Shown: piece by piece, positions 1-9,487 of the stretch
How the letters are laid out: each line of letters opens with the position of its first letter
Numbering within the stretch: the stretch's first letter is position 1
Source of the DNA: Lachnospiraceae bacterium
GTDB lineage: Bacteria; Bacillota; Clostridia; Lachnospirales; Lachnospiraceae
Length of the DNA: 64,000 bases
Reading direction: 5' to 3'
Assembly (NCBI GenBank): GCA_017469935.1
Contig: JAFUFL010000044.1
Span: forward strand, 1-64,000
Translations under genes and position numbers: made by a program
Notes under the pieces: generated by a model
What the model was told of the DNA's origin: nothing
The model's database searches: none
What the model saw: only the letters and a program-made list of their open reading frames with translations

Positions 1-1844
1 AGGAGGGCTCTCGAAATGCCCAGCGTGTCCACGGTCGTAAACGGGCAGTCGTAACCAAGCCTCTTGCAGTTTTCCCGCACGAAGCCGATATCGAAGCCAA
101 CATTATGTCCCACCAGAACACAGCCTTCCGAGAATTCCAGGAAGCGGGGAAGCACCTTTTCGATCGGATCGGCGTCGATGACCATGTCGTCCGTGATGCT
201 TGTCAGCTGTGTGATCCTATAGGGAATCGGGATGCCCGGATTGACGAATTCCGAAAAGCGGCCGGTGATCTCGCCGTTCTCTACTTTGACGGCGCCGAAT
301 TCGATGATCCGGTTCTTTTCGGGTGAAAAGCCGGTCGTCTCCAGGTCGAAGACCACAAATTTCTGCGAGCCCAGCTCGTCGCCCGGCTTCTCGACTGTTC
401 CCAGTTCGACGCTCTTCTTCAGGTCGTCGACCAGGTAGCACTCCACGCCGTAAATGACTTTAAAGAATTTCTGGGGATCCACCGGAGGAAGCCCCTCTTC
501 TTTTCTCTTCTTGTTCTCCGAGGAGAGGAGCGCCTCGCGGACGTGATTGGCGTCCGGGAAGGCCTGTACATTGCCGTGGTCCGTGATCGCGATGGCCGGC
601 ATTCCCCAGGCGTACGCTCTTTTGACCAGGTCCTTGCACTCGGACACGCCGTCCATGTCGCTCATCTTCGTGTGGCAGTGCAGTTCAACCCTCTTGACCT
701 GGGCGTTGTCCTCTCTCTTCTTCTCCACCGCGGGAATGGACATGATCCCCTGCAGGGAAGAGATGCTGACTTCCTTATCAAAAGTGTCGAAGACCGCCGC
801 GCCCTTGAGTTTGATCCAGCTCCCGGGTTTGAGGGAGCCCAGCAGCTCTTCGGAGAGCGGCGTGGGCACGAAAACTTTGCAGTAGATCGAATCCGTCAGA
901 TCCGTCAGCGAGAATTTGACGATCGTCTTGTCATTTTTGATATTTCTGCTGCTGTTTGTCAGGATCTTGCCGCGCACGACCACTTCGCCGATCTCACCGA
1001 CGACATCGCAGATCGGAATCGCGTCCTCGCTGATCTCCCTGCCGTAAATGACGTCGGGATTGTTGGACCTCTTGAGGCTGACGACCTTTTTGCCGCCCTG
1101 CGCGCCGCCACCGGAAAACCTGCGCCCGCGCCTGTCCCCATCGGAGGAAGACGGCTTGGCGTTCTCCTCTTTTTTGACAAAAGAGAGTTTGGGCGCTTCT
1201 TCCTTCCCCGCCTCTTCCTGCTGCCCGGCTGCAGCCGGATCCCAGGGCGGGAGCTCCGCCGGCGCGTTTTCCGAGATCGTAAAGGCGGCCTCTGCGCCCT
1301 GCAGCGGCTTCACTCGCTCCACCTTCTCGTAAGTATTCTTCCTGCGCTGCTCCAGCGATACGGTCACGGTCGCCGGTACGCCGCACCTCTCGCGGAAGAT
1401 CCTGTTGAGAGCCTCTTCCAGTGCAAAGGACAGTTTGCGGCTCAGGCATGTGTCCTCGATGACAACGACAATCGCGCCGTCTTCCTTGTAATCCACCCTG
1501 GCTTCCCGGAAGTACAGGCCCATGACATGCGAAAAGCTCGCAATCTCGCTCACCAGTGAGTCAAAATATTCCTCCATGAGCCTTTTTGGCGTATACTGGG
1601 CGCTCAGCGTGTAGTGTTCATCGATATAAACCTCCGGATTTTTCTCGCGAAAGACCTGTCTCGAGATTTCATCCTGCATTCTGTAGATGCGGTTTTTATG
1701 GATCAGGTGCCCGGAATGAAGGACCACTTTGATCCTGGTGTGTTCCTTATTGGTTGTAAGGCGTTCGATTTCCGTCTCGGTAAAATAGTCTCTGAGGTCC
1801 GTCTTGACCTGAAGAGTCGGAAAAACATCAAAAAAAGCTTTCAT
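1..1844 (-). CDS. polC: DNA polymerase III subunit alpha, PolC type (N-terminal part; runs off left edge)
   Basis: PolC is the replicative DNA polymerase of low-GC Gram-positives and carries its own 3'-5' proofreading exonuclease. About 614 N-terminal residues are visible of the roughly 1,450 usual for the family; the palm and fingers lie outside the window. In order: an N-terminal domain starting MKAFFDVFPTL, a charged Gly/Ser-rich linker near residues 190-255, an OB-fold region, a PHP domain opening with LHCHTKMSDMDG near residue 386, and the inserted exonuclease opening with FVVFDLETTGF near residue 495, later GHNVGFDIGF. I chose ATG 1844 because GGGGA lies just upstream; an in-frame ATG 27 nt earlier lacks such a site. 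It is the last gene of the pyrH-to-polC block, behind a hairpin that follows ispG. Confidence 0.96.
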   Translation of the reverse strand, partial: MKAFFDVFPTLQVKTDLRDYFTETEIERLTTNKEHTRIKVVLHSGHLIHKNRIYRMQDEISRQVFREKNPEVYIDEHYTLSAQYTPKRLMEEYFDSLVSEIASFSHVMGLYFREARVDYKEDGAIVVVIEDTCLSRKLSFALEEALNRIFRERCGVPATVTVSLEQRRKNTYEKVERVKPLQGAEAAFTISENAPAELPPWDPAAAGQQEEAGKEEAPKLSFVKKEENAKPSSSDGDRRGRRFSGGGAQGGKKVVSLKRSNNPDVIYGREISEDAIPICDVVGEIGEVVVRGKILTNSSRNIKNDKTIVKFSLTDLTDSIYCKVFVPTPLSEELLGSLKPGSWIKLKGAAVFDTFDKEVSISSLQGIMSIPAVEKKREDNAQVKRVELHCHTKMSDMDGVSECKDLVKRAYAWGMPAIAITDHGNVQAFPDANHVREALLSSENKKRKEEGLPPVDPQKFFKVIYGVECYLVDDLKKSVELGTVEKPGDELGSQKFVVFDLETTGFSPEKNRIIEFGAVKVENGEITGRFSEFVNPGIPIPYRITQLTSITDDMVIDADPIEKVLPRFLEFSEGCVLVGHNVGFDIGFVRENCKRLGYDCPFTTVDTLGISRAL

Positions 1845-1890
1845 TCTTCCCCGTTTCTCATGATAGATCATTGTCGTCAATGATAATAAA

Positions 1891-1934
1891 TTCAGCACCC
1901 CGAATGTGCTGCATTTGGGACTTGGGGTGCTGAA
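1891..1934 (-). terminator. Hairpin between ispG and polC
   Basis: An 11-bp inverted repeat (TTCAGCACCCC paired with GGGGTGCTGAA) encloses a 22-nt loop. Read on the minus strand it is followed by TTTATTAT, so it resembles an intrinsic terminator for ispG or a partial attenuator before polC. The U-tract is imperfect, so read-through is likely. Confidence 0.6.
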
Positions 1935-1975
1935 TAATGTAAATTTAAACAACTAATCAGGCCGCGCGCATCACT

Positions 1976-3031
1976 TCACAGCATGCTGTCCAGCTCCTGC
2001 CTGAGCGCGTCCAGAAGCTCTCCCTCCGGAACCTTGCGGATAATCTTTCCGTGCTTCATGAGCAGCCCTTCTCCGACACCGCCCGCGATGCCCAGGTCCG
2101 CTTCTCTGGCTTCGCCGGGTCCGTTGACGGCGCAGCCCATGACTGCCACCTTGATATTCAGGGGATACCCTTGCACCATCGTCTCTACCTGATTGGCCAG
2201 TCCGATCAGGTCTATTTTGGTCCTTCCGCAGGTGGGACATGAGACGACGTCGATTCCGCCGGTTCTCAGGCCCAGTGTGCGCAGAATCTGCTTTCCGGAT
2301 TTGATCTCCTCCACGGGATCTCCCGTCAGGGAGACGCGGATCGTGTCGCCGATCCCCTGATAGAGGATGACGCCCAGGCCCACTGCCGACTTGATGTTTC
2401 CGCTCATGAGCGTTCCCGCCTCCGTGATTCCCACGTGGAGCGGATAATTAGTCTTCTGCGCCAGAATCTCATGGGCGCGGATGCACATCATGACGTTGGA
2501 GGACTTGATGCTGATCACGATCTGATCATACCCGCAGTCCTCGACCATGGCAACCTTGTCCAGGGCGCTCTCCACGAGTCCCTCCGCCGTGACGCCGCCG
2601 TATTTTTCCACCAGGTCCTTTTCCAGGGAGCCGCTGTTGACGCCCACTCGGATCGGAACCTGTCTCTCCTTGGCGCACCGGACCACTTCCTCGATCTTCT
2701 CTTTCCCGCCTATGTTGCCGGGATTGATGCGGATCTTGTCCGCGCCGTATTCCATGGCGGCGATCGCCATCTTGTAATCGAAGTGGATGTCGGCCACAAG
2801 CGGAATGGTGATCTCTTTTTTGATCTCGGCGATGGCCTTTGCCGCCTCAAGGGTCGGCACCGTGCAGCGGATGATCTCGCATCCCGCCTGCTCCAGCCTG
2901 TGAATCTGCTCCACGGTCGCCTTTACGTCTTCCGTCCTGGTATTGGTCATCGACTGGATCAGAATGGGATTTCCGCCTCCGATCAGCCGGTCGCCGATCT
3001 TAACTACTTTGGTGTTGTCTCTGTATGTCAT
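1976..3031 (-). CDS. ispG: 4-hydroxy-3-methylbut-2-enyl-diphosphate synthase (flavodoxin)
   Basis: IspG (GcpE) is a cytoplasmic [4Fe-4S] enzyme converting MEcPP to HMBPP in the MEP isoprenoid pathway. The 351-residue length is normal for the bacterial short form. The N-terminal TIM-barrel part is recognisable (ILIQSMTNTRTEDV, ADIHFDYKMA, RINPGNIG), and the C-terminal cluster-binding part carries SCPTCGRTKID and GCAVNGPGEA, the conserved cysteine segments. It lies 45 bp downstream of rseP in the same direction. ispF is in this window at 25 kb and uppS, which consumes the product, is 2 kb upstream, so the pathway is represented although dxr is not found here. Confidence 0.97.
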   Translation of the reverse strand: MTYRDNTKVVKIGDRLIGGGNPILIQSMTNTRTEDVKATVEQIHRLEQAGCEIIRCTVPTLEAAKAIAEIKKEITIPLVADIHFDYKMAIAAMEYGADKIRINPGNIGGKEKIEEVVRCAKERQVPIRVGVNSGSLEKDLVEKYGGVTAEGLVESALDKVAMVEDCGYDQIVISIKSSNVMMCIRAHEILAQKTNYPLHVGITEAGTLMSGNIKSAVGLGVILYQGIGDTIRVSLTGDPVEEIKSGKQILRTLGLRTGGIDVVSCPTCGRTKIDLIGLANQVETMVQGYPLNIKVAVMGCAVNGPGEAREADLGIAGGVGEGLLMKHGKIIRKVPEGELLDALRQELDSML

Positions 3032-3076
3032 ATAATACCTCTGTTTGGTTATGTCTATGTCAAGGACCGCCGTCCC

Positions 3077-4147
3077 TCATCGGAACAGCCTTGAAATGTC
3101 GTTGAAGAGCACGAAGACCATCAGGGCCATCAGTGCCATAAATCCTGCCAGATGCACCATGCCCTCCTTTTCCGGCGGGATGGGCTTTCCGCGGATCGCC
3201 TCGATGACCAGGAATACCAGCCGTCCGCCGTCCAAGGCGGGAAGCGGAAGCAGGTTGATGATTCCCAGGTTAATGGTGAGCAGCGTCGACAGGTTCAGGA
3301 GCGACATGATCACCACCATAGGGCCGTAGGGCTGCGCCTCCGTATAGGTGTCGTTGACCACCTGCACGACGCCGACAGGTCCCGAGACGTCATCCTTGGA
3401 AAAATGTCCCGTGAAAATAGTGCCGATGGACTTAAGCGTGACCCGCATCCAGTATTCGATCTCGTAGAAGCCGTATTGGAACACCTCGATCGCATTGCAC
3501 TTGTGCGCCTGGCCGGCCCCCAGAATTCCGATATAGTAGCGGCCCGCCTCCTCATCGAATTTGGGCGTGACGGTGACCGTATTTCTCGCGCCGTCTCTCT
3601 CGTAGGTGATCTCCAGCGGTTCTCCGTAATTCATCATGGAAGCGAGACTGACTTCTCTGTAGAGATGGATACTCTCGTTTCCGATCTTCACGATCCTGTC
3701 GCCATCCTGAAGTCCCGCCTCCATGGCCGCCGAATCGTCCATCACTTTGTTGATGATCGGCAGGTCCGTCCCGCAGAAGGCCACGATGATCAGGGCGAAA
3801 ATATAGCCGATGATAAAGTTAGCCGCCGGTCCCGCGAGAACGGTCGCGATCCTGGCTCCGACGGGCGCGTTCGGGAAGGCGTCCGGCGCCAGCGAATCTC
3901 TCTCCTCCTGATCCAAAGCGTCCATGCCCTCAAAGATGCAGGCGCCGCCCAGAGGCAGTATTTTCAGACAGAAATCTGTCTCGCCGATTCTCTTTTTGAG
4001 GAGGGTCGGCCCGAAACCGACATCAAATTCATTGACACGGATCCTGTTCCTTCTCGCTATGATGAAATGTCCGAACTCGTGGGAGACCACAATCACTCCA
4101 AGAATCAATAAAAAGATCAGAATACTGACAATCCAATTGCTGCCCAA
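3077..4147 (-). CDS. rseP: Site-2 intramembrane zinc metalloprotease RseP
   Basis: Member of the RseP/RasP/SpoIVFB site-2 protease family, which cuts transmembrane segments of anti-sigma factors and remnant signal peptides. The 356 residues show an N-terminal membrane helix with the zinc motif HEFGH (residues 24-28), a central PDZ-like domain, and the second active-site motif NLLPLPALDGGR in a C-terminal membrane region. The start is TTG at 4147, preceded by AAGGAG with 7-8 nt spacing; no in-frame ATG fits better. It sits 58 bp downstream of cdsA, and a terminator-like hairpin occupies that gap. Clostridial blocks of this kind usually have dxr in between, and it is missing here. Confidence 0.94.
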   Translation of the reverse strand: MGSNWIVSILIFLLILGVIVVSHEFGHFIIARRNRIRVNEFDVGFGPTLLKKRIGETDFCLKILPLGGACIFEGMDALDQEERDSLAPDAFPNAPVGARIATVLAGPAANFIIGYIFALIIVAFCGTDLPIINKVMDDSAAMEAGLQDGDRIVKIGNESIHLYREVSLASMMNYGEPLEITYERDGARNTVTVTPKFDEEAGRYYIGILGAGQAHKCNAIEVFQYGFYEIEYWMRVTLKSIGTIFTGHFSKDDVSGPVGVVQVVNDTYTEAQPYGPMVVIMSLLNLSTLLTINLGIINLLPLPALDGGRLVFLVIEAIRGKPIPPEKEGMVHLAGFMALMALMVFVLFNDISRLFR

Positions 4148-4164
4148 TTTAATTACTCCTTATC

Positions 4165-4197
4165 AAAAAGAAAGGCGAACATTGCGCCCGCCCTTCT
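4165..4197 (-). terminator. Terminator-like hairpin between cdsA and rseP
   Basis: On the minus strand AGAAGGGCG pairs with CGCCTTTCT (9 pairs, one G-U) around an 11-nt loop and is followed by a short U-run, then by the rseP ribosome binding site. It may attenuate read-through from cdsA into rseP. It occupies the place where dxr usually lies. Confidence 0.55.
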
Positions 4198-4205
4198 GTA
4201 TTTTG

Positions 4206-5072
4206 TCAAAATGATGCCGTTCCGAGAAGGAAGACGCCCAAAATATAGATCAGAGGCGCCGTGAAGATGATACTGTCGAAGCGGTCCATGATGCCGCCAT
4301 GACCGGGTATCAGATCACCGTAATCCTTGATATTGTGATTTCTCTTGATCGCCGAAGCGGCCAGGTCTCCGATCATGCTGATCAGAGCGCCGCAGATTCC
4401 TATGATCAGGAACTGGATCCGAAAATCGGCATCGGGCTCCGCCAGTTTAACCAGATAGGCAACGATCACGGAACAGACCGCCGAGCCGATCAGTCCGCCC
4501 ACAGCTCCCTCGATGGTCTTCTTGGGGCTGAGGACCGGCGCCATCTTGTGCTTTCCGAAGGCCATTCCGGCCGCCAGTGCGCAGGTGTCACAGACCGAAC
4601 TGCATACGAAGATGAGCGCGTACATAAAGATTCCGTACGGCAGTGTTCTGGTCCGGTACACAAAGCCCATCAGGACCGGCGCGTAGATAAAGCTGAAGAA
4701 GGCCGCCATCACCTGCTCCGACCGGAACCTGGGAAAAGTAAGGACATAAATCGTCATCAGTCCCAGGAAAGCCAATACAATGATCATCATTGTAAAAAAA
4801 TCGGAGGAAAAGACCAGCTGCTTCGGGTCTGCGCCCCATCTCGCCTGCATGATCATGAGGCCGATATAGGAAGCGGCGGCCATGACAAGGGCAAAACCCG
4901 TGAGCGGATTCACTTTCTGTCCGTGCTCCAGAACGCCCGTCGCCCGGGCCAGTTCCTGGAAACCGATCATGGAGCAGACCATGATCAGCGCTGCCAGCGC
5001 ATATCCGCCCAGCACTCCGGCGCCTACGATCAGCGCGGCGATGATCACGCCGCTGATCACTCTCTGTTTCAT
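4206..5072 (-). CDS. cdsA: Phosphatidate cytidylyltransferase (CDP-diglyceride synthase)
   Basis: CdsA makes CDP-diacylglycerol from phosphatidic acid and CTP, the branch point for membrane phospholipids. The 288-residue protein is a run of hydrophobic helices ending in the family signature: KHKMAPVLSPKKTIEGAVGG, then SMIGDLAASAIKRNHNIKDYG and GHGGIMDRFDS. These are the conserved Asp- and Lys-containing segments of the metal/CTP site. The start overlaps the end of uppS by four bases (ATGA), so translation is probably coupled. Length and motifs are typical. Confidence 0.96.
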   Translation of the reverse strand: MKQRVISGVIIAALIVGAGVLGGYALAALIMVCSMIGFQELARATGVLEHGQKVNPLTGFALVMAAASYIGLMIMQARWGADPKQLVFSSDFFTMMIIVLAFLGLMTIYVLTFPRFRSEQVMAAFFSFIYAPVLMGFVYRTRTLPYGIFMYALIFVCSSVCDTCALAAGMAFGKHKMAPVLSPKKTIEGAVGGLIGSAVCSVIVAYLVKLAEPDADFRIQFLIIGICGALISMIGDLAASAIKRNHNIKDYGDLIPGHGGIMDRFDSIIFTAPLIYILGVFLLGTASF

Positions 5073-5785
5073 GAGATCAGACCTCCGTATCTGCGCTCTC
5101 TGTGATTGAATGCGTCCACAGCCTTTTCAAGCTCTGCCTTGTTGAAATCCGGCCAGGCCGCATCGCAGAAGTAGAGTTCGGAATAAGCGGTCTGCCACAG
5201 GAGGAAATTGGAGATCCTCTGCTCTCCGCCCGTTCTGATCAGCAGGTCGGGATCCGGAATGCCGCCGGTATCGAGGCTGTCGGATAAGAAGCTCTCCGTG
5301 ATATCCTCGGGACTCATCTCTCCGTCCTTCACCTTCTGTGCGGCCGCCCGCACTGCCCTGACCATTTCGTCTCTGGATCCGTAGTTGATTGCGATCTGGA
5401 AGCCGATTCCGGTGTTGGATGCGGTCTCCTTCTCCAGGTTCGCGATGGAGGCCTGCAGGTCCTTGTCGAGCCTGCTCTTGTCCCCGATCACCCTGATCCT
5501 CACATTATTTCTGGCGCACTTGGCCAGACTCGTCTTCATGTAGGTCCGCAGCAGATTCATCAGGGCCTTGACCTCGCTGTCCGGTCTGCTCCAGTTCTCC
5601 GTGGAAAAGGCATAAACAGTCAGATAGCGGATCCCCATGTGATCCGCATCCTCGAGGATCTGCTCCACTGTCCTTGCGCCCTGCGCGTGTCCCGCCGTTC
5701 TGGGGAGCCCGCGCCTCTTGGCCCATCTTCCGTTTCCGTCCATGATGATCGCCACATGGACCGGTATCTTGCGTTCGTTATCCAA
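5069..5785 (-). CDS. uppS: Isoprenyl transferase (undecaprenyl diphosphate synthase)
   Basis: Cis-prenyltransferase that condenses isopentenyl diphosphate onto farnesyl diphosphate to give the C55 carrier lipid for wall synthesis. The 238 residues open with HVAIIMDGNGRWAKRRGLP, which holds the catalytic Asp of the family, followed by GHAQGA, TVYAFSTENWSRP and, near the C-terminus, the RTGGEQRISNFLLWQ motif that binds substrate diphosphate. It lies between frr and cdsA and overlaps cdsA by 4 bp. All expected motifs are present. Confidence 0.97.
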   Translation of the reverse strand: MDNERKIPVHVAIIMDGNGRWAKRRGLPRTAGHAQGARTVEQILEDADHMGIRYLTVYAFSTENWSRPDSEVKALMNLLRTYMKTSLAKCARNNVRIRVIGDKSRLDKDLQASIANLEKETASNTGIGFQIAINYGSRDEMVRAVRAAAQKVKDGEMSPEDITESFLSDSLDTGGIPDPDLLIRTGGEQRISNFLLWQTAYSELYFCDAAWPDFNKAELEKAVDAFNHRERRYGGLIS

Positions 5786-5879
5786 GTTGAAACCTCTTCA
5801 AAACTTCTACATCAATAATCTGCGGCAGGCATGTATAGAAAGACTCCTTCATACTGCCCTGCCGCTCGGCTTATGCCCG

Positions 5880-6437
5880 TCAGATCGTGGTGATCTCCTT
5901 GGTCTTGTCTTCGATCATCTTGTCGATCTTCTTGATATACTTCTCCGTGATCTTCTGGAGTTCATCCTGAAGCTCGGTGACCACGTCCTCCGAGACATCT
6001 TCCGACTTCTTGAGCTTCTTGAAGGCGTCATTGCCGTCTCTTCTGATATTGCGCAGTGCTACCTTGGAGTCCTCTCCCATCTTCTTGACATCCTTGGAGA
6101 GCTGTTTCCTTCGCTCACCGGTCAGCTCGGGGAATACGAGGCGGATCGTGGAGCCGTCGTTTGTGGGGTTGATTCCCAGATCAGAAGCGTTGATGGCGCG
6201 GCTGATCTCCTTGATCATCTTCTTCTCCCAGGGAGCGATCTGAATGATCCTGGCCTCGGGCACGGACACATTGGCCACCTGCTGGATGGGCGTGGGCGAT
6301 CCGTAATAGTCTACACGAATCTTGTCCAGAACGTGCGGATTGGCGCGGCCTGCGCGGACCGTCTGCAGATCCGACTGCAGATAAGTGATGGTCTTCTCCA
6401 TTCTCTCTTCATAAGGTTTTACTCTTTCACTGCTCAT
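5880..6437 (-). CDS. frr: Ribosome recycling factor
   Basis: RRF splits post-termination ribosomes together with EF-G. The 185-residue length is exactly that expected. The sequence shows the three-helix-bundle pattern, with TVRAGRANPHVLDKIRVDYYG near residue 25 and a highly charged C-terminal half (RKQLSKDVKKMGEDSKVALR). A strong GGGAGG site precedes the ATG. It follows pyrH by 78 bp and precedes uppS by 94 bp, the usual bacterial order. Confidence 0.98.
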   Translation of the reverse strand: MSSERVKPYEERMEKTITYLQSDLQTVRAGRANPHVLDKIRVDYYGSPTPIQQVANVSVPEARIIQIAPWEKKMIKEISRAINASDLGINPTNDGSTIRLVFPELTGERRKQLSKDVKKMGEDSKVALRNIRRDGNDAFKKLKKSEDVSEDVVTELQDELQKITEKYIKKIDKMIEDKTKEITTI

Positions 6438-6515
6438 AATTAACCTCCCTGCGTTTACTCAACCGGCGCATTGGCCGTATAACTGTTAATTCTCAGAAAT
6501 AAATCAAGCCCAAAA

Positions 6516-7211
6516 TCAGACTGTGATCGTTGTGCCGTTAAAGTCACCGGACGCCGCCTTGATGATGCTGTTCTCCTCCTGCAGCGCAAATACGCGCATG
6601 GGCATGTGGTTCTCCTTGGCGAGAATGGACGCTGTCATATCCACGGCCTGCAGCCCTCTCTCGACCACTTCGTCGATGGAGATCACGTCGAACCTCTTAG
6701 CGTCGGGGTTCTTCGCCGGATCACTGTCGTAGATGCCGTCAATGTTCTTGGCCAGAAGGATCATGTCCGCCTCGGACTCAATGGCCCTGAGCAGGATGCC
6801 CGTATCCGTGGAGAAATAGGGATGTCCTGTTCCGCCTGCATAGAACACCACTTTCCCCTCGCCAAAATATTGATTGGCCTTATCCTTGGAAAACAGTTCC
6901 GTAAACGCGCCGACCTGGAAAGGCGTCATCACGACTGTCTTCATTCCTTCCGTCCTGAATATCTCCGATACATAGATGCAGTTCATGACCGTGGCGAGCA
7001 TTCCGATCTGGTCAGCCTTGACGCGGTCGATCTCATTTCCTGTACGGCCTCTCCAGAAGTTGCCGCCTCCGGTCACGACGCCGACTTCATAGCCTTCGTC
7101 CACCAGCTGACGCACCTGCTTCGCAACGCCTCTGACGGTGTTCTCGTCAAATCCCATGCTCTTGGGGCCTGCCAGAGCCTCGCCGCTCAGTTTTAATATG
7201 ATTCTGCTCAT
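6516..7211 (-). CDS. pyrH: UMP kinase
   Basis: Amino-acid-kinase-fold enzyme phosphorylating UMP to UDP. The 231 residues carry the lysine/glycine phosphate-binding start IILKLSGEAL, the VVTGGGNFWRGR loop, and the late FYAGGTGHPYFSTDTG segment of bacterial PyrH. GGAGG precedes the ATG. It is the first gene of the block reaching to polC; the rpsB-tsf pair often found upstream is not here. Instead the gene has its own long leader with two hairpins and a promoter that overlaps the typA promoter. Confidence 0.97.
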   Translation of the reverse strand: MSRIILKLSGEALAGPKSMGFDENTVRGVAKQVRQLVDEGYEVGVVTGGGNFWRGRTGNEIDRVKADQIGMLATVMNCIYVSEIFRTEGMKTVVMTPFQVGAFTELFSKDKANQYFGEGKVVFYAGGTGHPYFSTDTGILLRAIESEADMILLAKNIDGIYDSDPAKNPDAKRFDVISIDEVVERGLQAVDMTASILAKENHMPMRVFALQEENSIIKAASGDFNGTTITV

Positions 7212-7239
7212 CTGTCAATCCTCCAAAGAAAAATATTCA

Positions 7240-7263
7240 AGGCTCGCTTGCGAGTCTTGGCGC
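7240..7263 (-). promoter_or_regulatory. GCTCGC hairpin in the pyrH leader
   Basis: On the minus strand CAAGACTCGC pairs with GCGAGCCTTG around a very short AA turn, with one mismatch, and is followed by AATATTTTTC before the pyrH ribosome binding site. It could act as a leaky terminator or as a protein/RNA target. Similar hairpins lie in the leaders of the PBP gene (16060) and the IMP cyclohydrolase gene (31209). Confidence 0.5.
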
Positions 7264-7326
7264 CGGATGCGGGTCGCCGGGGGGCGACATCTTCCGCTCC
7301 GATCCGTGCGCATCCTCGCGGAGCGT

Positions 7327-7358
7327 ATATCAGATGGGAGTCATCTCCCATCTGATAT
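7327..7358 (-). promoter_or_regulatory. 14-bp stem-loop at the 5' end of the predicted pyrH transcript
   Basis: A perfect inverted repeat, ATATCAGATGGGAG / CTCCCATCTGATAT, with a 4-nt loop. Transcription from the promoter at 7367-7395 should begin within a few bases of this stem, so the pyrH mRNA would start with it. A 5'-terminal stem of this kind can protect mRNA from decay; here that is inference. Confidence 0.55.
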
Positions 7359-7366
7359 CATTAACC

Positions 7367-7395
7367 ATTTTACATTAGATATCAACCATTTACAA
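7367..7395 (-). promoter_or_regulatory. pyrH promoter (-35 TTGTAA, 17 bp, -10 TAAAAT)
   Basis: On the minus strand TTGTAA (7395-7390) and TAAAAT (7372-7367) are 17 bp apart, a good sigma-A promoter. Its -35 box occupies almost the same base pairs as the -35 of the divergent typA promoter. Confidence 0.6.
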
Positions 7396-7418
7396 GGGAC
7401 GGTATCCGATGCTATACT
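7389..7418 (+). promoter_or_regulatory. typA promoter (-35 TTTACA, 18 bp, -10 TATACT)
   Basis: TTTACA at 7389-7394 and TATACT at 7413-7418 with 18 bp spacing. Transcription would start near 7425 and give a leader of about 90 nt before typA. Confidence 0.6.
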
Positions 7419-7514
7419 GTTTGAGTTTGTGAGGAAAATCAAGTATTACTTCTTATTATTAAGAAAAACCGGGTCAAAAGATTGACAACGGCCCATGAAA
7501 TGTGAGGAGAAGGA

Positions 7515-9371
<1,857 letters not shown>

Positions 9372-9414
9372 ACTGCCCGCCTCAGAACTTTAATAAGTCA
9401 AAAAAGAGCAAACT

Positions 9415-9465
9415 AATACCGCTGCAGCAGGACCGTAAATGTCCTGTCGCAGCGGTATTTTATTT
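9415..9465. terminator. Bidirectional terminator between typA and mgtE
   Basis: AATACCGCTGC...GCAGCGGTATT with an inner AGGAC/GTCCT stem. T-rich sequence follows in both directions (TTTTATTTC on plus; TTAGTTTGCTCTTTTTT on minus), as expected between two convergent genes. Confidence 0.85.
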
Positions 9466-9487
9466 CTCTGTCATTGACCGATCCGGT

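Noticed and set aside
7138-7485. Plus-strand frame of 115 codons covering the pyrH leader
   Set aside because: It overlaps the pyrH start, the hairpins and both promoters, and has no similarity or ribosome binding site.
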